Positions 16,001 through 20,382 of a stretch of 20,382 nt of DNA are shown in pieces; positions within the stretch are counted from its first letter, which is position 1; every line of letters starts with the position of its first letter. Both the position numbers and the translations under genes were made by a program. Source of the stretch: an uncultured Bacteroidales bacterium (GTDB taxonomy: Bacteria; Bacteroidota; Bacteroidia; Bacteroidales; P3); the NCBI GenBank assembly GCA_937915785.1, contig CALGGY010000149.1, positions 1-20,382 on the forward strand. Reading direction: 5' to 3'. The notes beneath the pieces are model-generated. The model saw nothing but the letters and a program-made list of their open reading frames with translations, was not told where the DNA came from and made no database searches.

Positions 16001-19000
16001 GAAACCATAGAGTTCTGGCTGATGGACCCCTTTATCGACAACCCGAACCACAGCGGCGGCAAGTTGTATTTCAACCTTGGCGATATTTCGGAGGACATAC
16101 TTCGCGACGGACGTAAGTTTTTCGAAAACGGCCTGCCCACCGGCAATGCCGTAATCAACGTGGACACCACCCTTTGGGGACGTGTTCCCACCATTCAGTC
16201 GGTAGTGAACGCTTTCGACAACGACGAGGAGGCCCGGGTGCGTCAGGATGTTGGCTACGACGGTCTTAGCAGCGCCGACGAACGCACTTTCTTCGAATCT
16301 TACCTGCAGGCCTTGGCACAGCGTTTCGGCACACAGTCGGCCGCCTACCAGAACGCCTACAACGATACATCGAGCGACGATTTCACATATTTCCGCAGCA
16401 GCCGCTACGACAACAGCAACGTTAAGATAAACGACCGCTACAAGTATTACAACAACGCCGAAGGCAACTCCGCCCCCTCCGGCAGCAGCGGCGAGGACTA
16501 CCCCACAGCCGCCACATCGTACCCCAACGGTGAGGACATAAACAACGACAACACCCTGAGCGAGAGCGAGAACTACTACCAGTACAGCATCGACCTGAGC
16601 CCCGAAAATATGGTGATAGGACAAAATTATATCACCGACATACAGGAGGCGCAGAACATAAAACTCCCCGACGGTTCCACCACCACCTGCAAATGGTACC
16701 AGTTTAAAATACCAGTGCGCAATCCCGAAAAGAAAGTGGGAAGTATAGAAGGTTACCAGTCCATCCGCTTTATGCGTATGTTTATGCGCGAGTTCAACGA
16801 ACCCATAATACTGCGTTTCGCCACTCTGGAATTGGTTTACGGCACATGGCGCAAATACGATCAGGACCTTTATCAGCCTGGCGACATACCCACTGGCGGC
16901 GACGCCAACACCAAATTCACCACTTCCACGGTGAACATCGAGGAAAACGGCTACCGCTCGCCAGTGCCCTACGTGCTGCCTCCGGGAATAGACCGCGAGG
17001 AATGGTACAGCAACTCGTCGTACTACCAGATGAACGAACAGTCGTTGCAGATGGAGGTTTCCGACCTTGCCTCCGGCGATGCGCGCGCCATATACAAAAA
17101 CGCCGCCTACGACCTGCGCTATTTCGGGTCGCTGAAAATGTTTGCCCACGCCGAAAAACTGAACGAGACAGACGACCTGAAAGATGGCGACCTGACGCTC
17201 TTTGTCCGTTTGGGCAACGATTTCACACGCAACTACTACGAGTACGAGCTGCCGCTGAAACTCACCCCGTGGGGAACCAGCATGAGTCAGGACGACGTGA
17301 TATGGCCCGAAGCCAACAATGTGGAGATAGACCTTGAAAAACTGGTTGCCGTTAAAGAAAACCGTAACAAGCAGATTCGTTCGGGCAACGCACAATTCTC
17401 CAATAACGACCTTTACACTGAATACGACGGCGGACGTAAATACACCGTTCTTGGAACGCCCAACATCGGTGCCGTGAAAGTGATAATGATAGGTGTGCGC
17501 AACCCCCGCAAACAGTCGGCCACCGATGGCAACGACATGCTGCCCAAGTCGGCCATAGTGTGGATAAACGAGCTGCGGTTGGGCGAGTTCAGCCGCAAGA
17601 GCGGTTGGGCGGCCATGGCTCTGGCACGCACCAATCTGGCCAACCTTGGCGACCTCTCGCTCTATGGCGCCTACACATCGTCGCGTTTTGGGTCGTTGGA
17701 ACAGAATATCAGCGACTTGGACGGACTCAACAACGCCAATATCGAAGTGGCGCTGAACCTCGATATGGACAAATTTCTGCCAGAGGAATGGGGCTTGAAA
17801 ATACCTGTGCATTTCGACCACTCCACACAGATAGGCACACCGGAGTACAACCCCCTCGACCCCGACGTAAACCTTCGCCGCGACATACGCTCGTACCTTA
17901 CCGGCGAGGAACGCGACTCCATACGCAACATGACGCGCGAACACCTGTCGCGGACCAACATCAACTTCGTAAACCTGCACAAGGAACGCACAGGCAAGGC
18001 CGCCACACAGTCGCCGCATTTCTACCAGATAGAAAATTTCAATTTCTCGTACGCCTTTTCGGGCGAGAAGTCGTCGGACGTGGACGTGGAGTACTACAAC
18101 AAAAAACAGCACCGCGGCGGATTTACCTACAATTTCAACGTAACGCCCAAGCAGGTGAAACCTTTCGACAACATTAAGTTTTTCCAAAACAAGTATCTGA
18201 AATTTATCCGCGACCTCAATTTCTACTACCAGCCCAAGAGCCTGTCGTTCCGCACCGAGGTGTTCCGCGATTTTCAGGAAACCAAGCTGCGCAACAAAAG
18301 TGCCGGCGACATCATCATAAAACCCACTTTCTATAAGCAGTTCACATGGGAGCGCGTGTATAACCTGCAGTACGACATCACCAAAACGCTGCGCCTGCAA
18401 TACGACGCCAACGCCAACGCCGATGTAGAGGAGCCTATGGGCAAGATAGACACCCGCACCAAAACCGACTCCGTTTGGCAGAGCGTGCTGGAGTTCGGAC
18501 GTATGCGCAATTTCTCGCAGAACCTTTCGGTAACATGGGATTTCCCCATCGAGCGGTTCCCATTCCTCGATTTCCTGCGCACCCCCTTGTCGTACAAATC
18601 CACATACGTGTTTACCGGCAGCACGCCATCAACCCAGAGCCTTGGCAACACCATAGAGAACACCGCCACCGTGAACGCCACCGTAAACGCCACCATGAAA
18701 ACCCTTTACGACAAGTTTAAGTTCATCAAAAAAGCCTACCAGCCCAAGCAGAACAAGGATGCCAAAGGCAAGGACCGCATGGGTAACAGGCAGGGCGGCA
18801 ACGACAAAAACAAAAAGGACAAAAAGAACGGTCAAGGCAAGGATAAGGATAAACTGGAAACTGTTGCCAATGCCGACTCCATACCCGATTCCACCAAAAA
18901 CGAAAAGTGGAAGGAGATACTGCGCGAGGTGGGATATTTCGGCATACGCGCCGTTACCGGACTCAAGAATTTCTCGGTTAAATACACCCTTGCCGAGGGT

Positions 19001-20311
19001 ACGCTGATACCTGGTTTTATGCCCGAAGCCACGCTACTTGGCATGGACAACTCCAACCTGTGGTCGCCAGGGCTGGCCTTTGTTTTTGGCGGACAGAACG
19101 ACATTGTGGCCGGACTGCTGGAAAACGACTATCTGTCGAAAGACACCCTGCTCAACGCCCCACATCAGGTGCGAACCAACGACGTGCTTGCCATACAGGC
19201 CGTGGTGGAACCTATCCGCGACCTGAAAATCGACATCAGCCTTACGCGCAACTTCACCTCGCAGGGAAGCCATTATTATAAGTACAACAACAATCTTGGA
19301 TACATCGACGGACCGATGTCGCCAACGCGTTTCGGCTCATATTCCACCACCATCTGCATGTTCGGTACCGCTTTCGATGATGCCGACGAGCTTTTTGCCC
19401 AGTTCTTGGACAACCGTGCCGTGGTTGCCGGACGGCTGGCGGCCCAAAACCCCGACCCGTTCACCGACGAGTATCTGTTGGACAGCCTCAGCGGATTGGT
19501 TTTCCCCGGCGGCTACAGCCCCAACTCGCAGCAGGTGCTGCTAACCTCGTTCCTTGCCACCTACCTCGGCCGCGATGTGCACAGTATGGGCTTTTCACCG
19601 TTCCTCGGTTTCCCGCTGCCCAACTGGAGCATAACCTACAACGGACTCAACAAAGTGGATTGGCTGAAAAAATGGTTCTCCAACATTTCGCTCTCGCACC
19701 GCTATAGCTCCACCTACACCGTTAGCAACTACAGCACCGACATGGCCATATCCAATATCGACGGCTACGACTACGGCATGGAAAGCGTACTCAACGCCAG
19801 CAACGATTTCATCCCCAAAGAAAGCATCGATCAGATACAGCTTACCGAGCAGTTCCAGCCGTTCCTGAAAGTGGATGTGGTGATGGTGAACAGCATGCAG
19901 TTCAACGTGGCTTACCAACGTGCCCGAACCCTTACGCTGAGTTTCAGCAACAACCAGCTTACCGAGATGAGCCGCAACGGATTTACCGTGGGCGCCGGCT
20001 ACCGTATCAAAGACGTGGCCTTTACCATCACCACCGGACAGAAAACCCACAACCTGAAGAGCGACATAGTGATACAGGCCAACCTTTCGTACAACCAAAA
20101 CAAAACGCAGATACGCAAGATAGCGCAGAACACGTCGCAAATATCATCGGGCAGCGAGGTGTGGACAGGCGGCCTCTCGGCGGAATATGCTCTAAGCCAG
20201 TCGCTTACGGTGCGTCTGTTTTTCGAAACCACCATCAACCGCCCGTTTATCTCCAACTCGTACCCCAACTCCACCACCAAAGGCGGCCTAACGGTGCGGT
20301 TCTCGTTCTGA
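13001..20311 (+). CDS. sprA: Type IX secretion system outer-membrane translocon SprA (Sov)
   Basis: A 2436-residue giant beta-barrel, in the usual 2400-2500 range and complete. SprA is the T9SS pore that carries folded cargo across the outer membrane, working with the PorV shuttle and plug proteins; none of those is in this window. The start is TTG 13001, 26 bp after ruvA, giving a signal peptide (MKRGTRHRTLLAASLLMLPTVFGVAFG). Family landmarks include YNPQTNDYLILKKIGD (about 102-117), FAVVNNKREDPAID, VDFDINQNTQAVFDFENTLKLKHEG, SYIDDFEGAKSGIDL (844-858), IWINELRLGEFSRKSGWAAMA and a C-terminal beta-signal ending in Phe (GGLTVRFSF). Two internal features stand out: an EF-hand-like loop (1179-1190) and a Lys/Asn/Gly-rich segment (about 1914-1953). 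ATA is the favoured Ile codon near the start (12 of the first 22). No terminator is visible after the stop. Confidence 0.97.
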   Translation: MKRGTRHRTLLAASLLMLPTVFGVAFGDTFAVSVRSNANVPLAPDTSQISVQCQAQLPEQQSVEQLVDVPSVVAQGDTVPKGSAASKMGAKPPKNFTTEVQYNPQTNDYLILKKIGDVVVDRQYMTFEEYQNYQLEQLMQNYWSNKTKTAALDKSSGSSNNILDNIPGLNKLSGLAENLLGPNAIQINPSGSAELTFAVVNNKREDPAIDVNKRSVTNFDFDENIQINLNAKIGDLVDFDINQNTQAVFDFENTLKLKHEGKEDDILQLIEAGNIAMPLNTKLIQGSQSLFGLHTKLKFGKLTIDGVFSEQKTESQNLQVQGGAQTEEFQIKADEYEENRHFFLAQYFYDNYNKAMSTLPVLNSNINIIKIEVWRTNVGAAVSENRNIVAITDLGEKNPLMSSLYNPSGRTLPSDNSNNLFGYIDRSAVRSVNQITPYMQSKGFVSGRDYEKVESARKLSPSEYTFNPKLGFISLNQALSADQVLAVAFQYQVIGDTTVYQVGELTTDGIVDPNTLVVKLLKSTTINTRSPLWKLMMKNVYFLKSTQISPDKFRLNVLYEGDDGGVLTGYYADGPKKGIPLIEVFGLDRMDAMQYPYADGVFDWLDNASTGTGIIQASTGRVFFPYVEPFGKDLREILGDNAAADKYCFDSLYTLTKTLAQQYPDKDKYYLEGSYSTAMSGEISLGFNIPEGSVRVTAGGIPLVEGVDYTVDYMMGKVRIINESVLSSGTPISISSESNSFSMMTKRMMGMHLNYEFNPKFNLGATILNLHQRPLTQKNNFGDEPLNNTIWGLDLSFEHEMPWLTKAIDWLPGISTKDKSTLTLNAEFAHFIPGMSKTNESGTSYIDDFEGAKSGIDLKNVSSWHLASTPQDWSTPNAMFPETRIGSGLEYGFNRARLAWYRIDDIFYSSNAPSNIGDADRSRPYARRISEQEVFPNKELAAGETTNIYELNLAFYPDEKGPYNYDVNGLNSDGKLENPASRWGGIMRKLDYTDFETQNIETIEFWLMDPFIDNPNHSGGKLYFNLGDISEDILRDGRKFFENGLPTGNAVINVDTTLWGRVPTIQSVVNAFDNDEEARVRQDVGYDGLSSADERTFFESYLQALAQRFGTQSAAYQNAYNDTSSDDFTYFRSSRYDNSNVKINDRYKYYNNAEGNSAPSGSSGEDYPTAATSYPNGEDINNDNTLSESENYYQYSIDLSPENMVIGQNYITDIQEAQNIKLPDGSTTTCKWYQFKIPVRNPEKKVGSIEGYQSIRFMRMFMREFNEPIILRFATLELVYGTWRKYDQDLYQPGDIPTGGDANTKFTTSTVNIEENGYRSPVPYVLPPGIDREEWYSNSSYYQMNEQSLQMEVSDLASGDARAIYKNAAYDLRYFGSLKMFAHAEKLNETDDLKDGDLTLFVRLGNDFTRNYYEYELPLKLTPWGTSMSQDDVIWPEANNVEIDLEKLVAVKENRNKQIRSGNAQFSNNDLYTEYDGGRKYTVLGTPNIGAVKVIMIGVRNPRKQSATDGNDMLPKSAIVWINELRLGEFSRKSGWAAMALARTNLANLGDLSLYGAYTSSRFGSLEQNISDLDGLNNANIEVALNLDMDKFLPEEWGLKIPVHFDHSTQIGTPEYNPLDPDVNLRRDIRSYLTGEERDSIRNMTREHLSRTNINFVNLHKERTGKAATQSPHFYQIENFNFSYAFSGEKSSDVDVEYYNKKQHRGGFTYNFNVTPKQVKPFDNIKFFQNKYLKFIRDLNFYYQPKSLSFRTEVFRDFQETKLRNKSAGDIIIKPTFYKQFTWERVYNLQYDITKTLRLQYDANANADVEEPMGKIDTRTKTDSVWQSVLEFGRMRNFSQNLSVTWDFPIERFPFLDFLRTPLSYKSTYVFTGSTPSTQSLGNTIENTATVNATVNATMKTLYDKFKFIKKAYQPKQNKDAKGKDRMGNRQGGNDKNKKDKKNGQGKDKDKLETVANADSIPDSTKNEKWKEILREVGYFGIRAVTGLKNFSVKYTLAEGTLIPGFMPEATLLGMDNSNLWSPGLAFVFGGQNDIVAGLLENDYLSKDTLLNAPHQVRTNDVLAIQAVVEPIRDLKIDISLTRNFTSQGSHYYKYNNNLGYIDGPMSPTRFGSYSTTICMFGTAFDDADELFAQFLDNRAVVAGRLAAQNPDPFTDEYLLDSLSGLVFPGGYSPNSQQVLLTSFLATYLGRDVHSMGFSPFLGFPLPNWSITYNGLNKVDWLKKWFSNISLSHRYSSTYTVSNYSTDMAISNIDGYDYGMESVLNASNDFIPKESIDQIQLTEQFQPFLKVDVVMVNSMQFNVAYQRARTLTLSFSNNQLTEMSRNGFTVGAGYRIKDVAFTITTGQKTHNLKSDIVIQANLSYNQNKTQIRKIAQNTSQISSGSEVWTGGLSAEYALSQSLTVRLFFETTINRPFISNSYPNSTTKGGLTVRFSF

Positions 20312-20329
20312 AAATAATTGTTTAAATAC

Positions 20330-20343
20330 CTAAATTCCGCAAG
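20330..20343 (+). repeat. Second copy of CTAAATTCCGCAAG
   Basis: An exact 14-bp match to 6442-6455, again just after a stop codon and in the same orientation. The flanking bases differ. It could be an IS end or a small dispersed repeat, but one such match is near chance level for a window this long. Confidence 0.35.
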
Positions 20344-20352
20344 TTAAAAAAA

Positions 20353-20382
20353 ATGAACATGCTGGCAGAAAAACAGTGGAGA
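20353..20382 (+). CDS. Possible start of a further gene, cut by the window edge
   Basis: ATG 20353 opens ten codons (MNMLAEKQWR) that run off the end, 41 bp after sprA. This is too short to identify. It does not look like the glycine cleavage H protein that often follows sprA in Flavobacteriia. It could be a real gene or chance. Confidence 0.3.
   Translation, partial: MNMLAEKQWR

Noticed and set aside
15530..18400. Very long open frame on the - strand (956 codons) inside sprA
   Set aside because: It is a shadow of sprA codon bias (few TTA, CTA and TCA codons in sprA leave the antisense frame open). The protein is low-complexity in Val, Ala and Gly with no family motifs, and the + strand product is certain.

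Overview
This window comes from a member of the Bacteroidota, most likely Bacteroidales. Three things point there. It encodes a complete SprA/Sov translocon subunit of the type IX secretion system (T9SS), which is restricted to this phylum. The two recognisable promoters have the Bacteroidota form (TAnnTTTG -7 box; one also has a TTTG -33 box). Most genes lack Shine-Dalgarno sequences, and two start with TTG. All protein-coding genes are on the + strand.

Layout. (1) 170-6438: a heavy-metal efflux cluster. It encodes a small exported His-rich protein, a lipoprotein membrane-fusion subunit, a CusA/CzcA-type RND pump and a TolC-like outer-membrane channel, the last two overlapping by 4 bp. Together they would form a tripartite pump moving metal ions from the periplasm out of the cell. 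(2) 6439-7335: a gene-poor stretch with a decayed IS1380-type transposase (start and end of the protein kept, catalytic middle lost), an operator-like dyad, several hairpins and a good promoter. (3) 7336-9603: carbamate kinase (arcC) and catabolic-type ornithine carbamoyltransferase, which together turn citrulline into ornithine, NH3, CO2 and ATP. The 259-bp spacer between them is largely made of 7-bp-period repeats, and a strong intrinsic terminator follows the second gene. (4) 9776-10791: a YitT-family membrane protein with its own promoter and a likely terminator. (5) 10874-20311: a beta-helix lipoprotein, ruvA and the 7.3-kb sprA, closely spaced and probably co-transcribed. The last 30 bases may open another gene.

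I see no phage, CRISPR array, tRNA, rRNA or obviously new multi-gene system. The items most worth a second look are the heptanucleotide repeat tract between arcC and the carbamoyltransferase gene, the beta-helix lipoprotein coupled to sprA, an EF-hand-like loop inside SprA, the His-rich protein heading the efflux cluster, and the IS scar with an adjacent dyad next to a possibly transferred efflux cluster.
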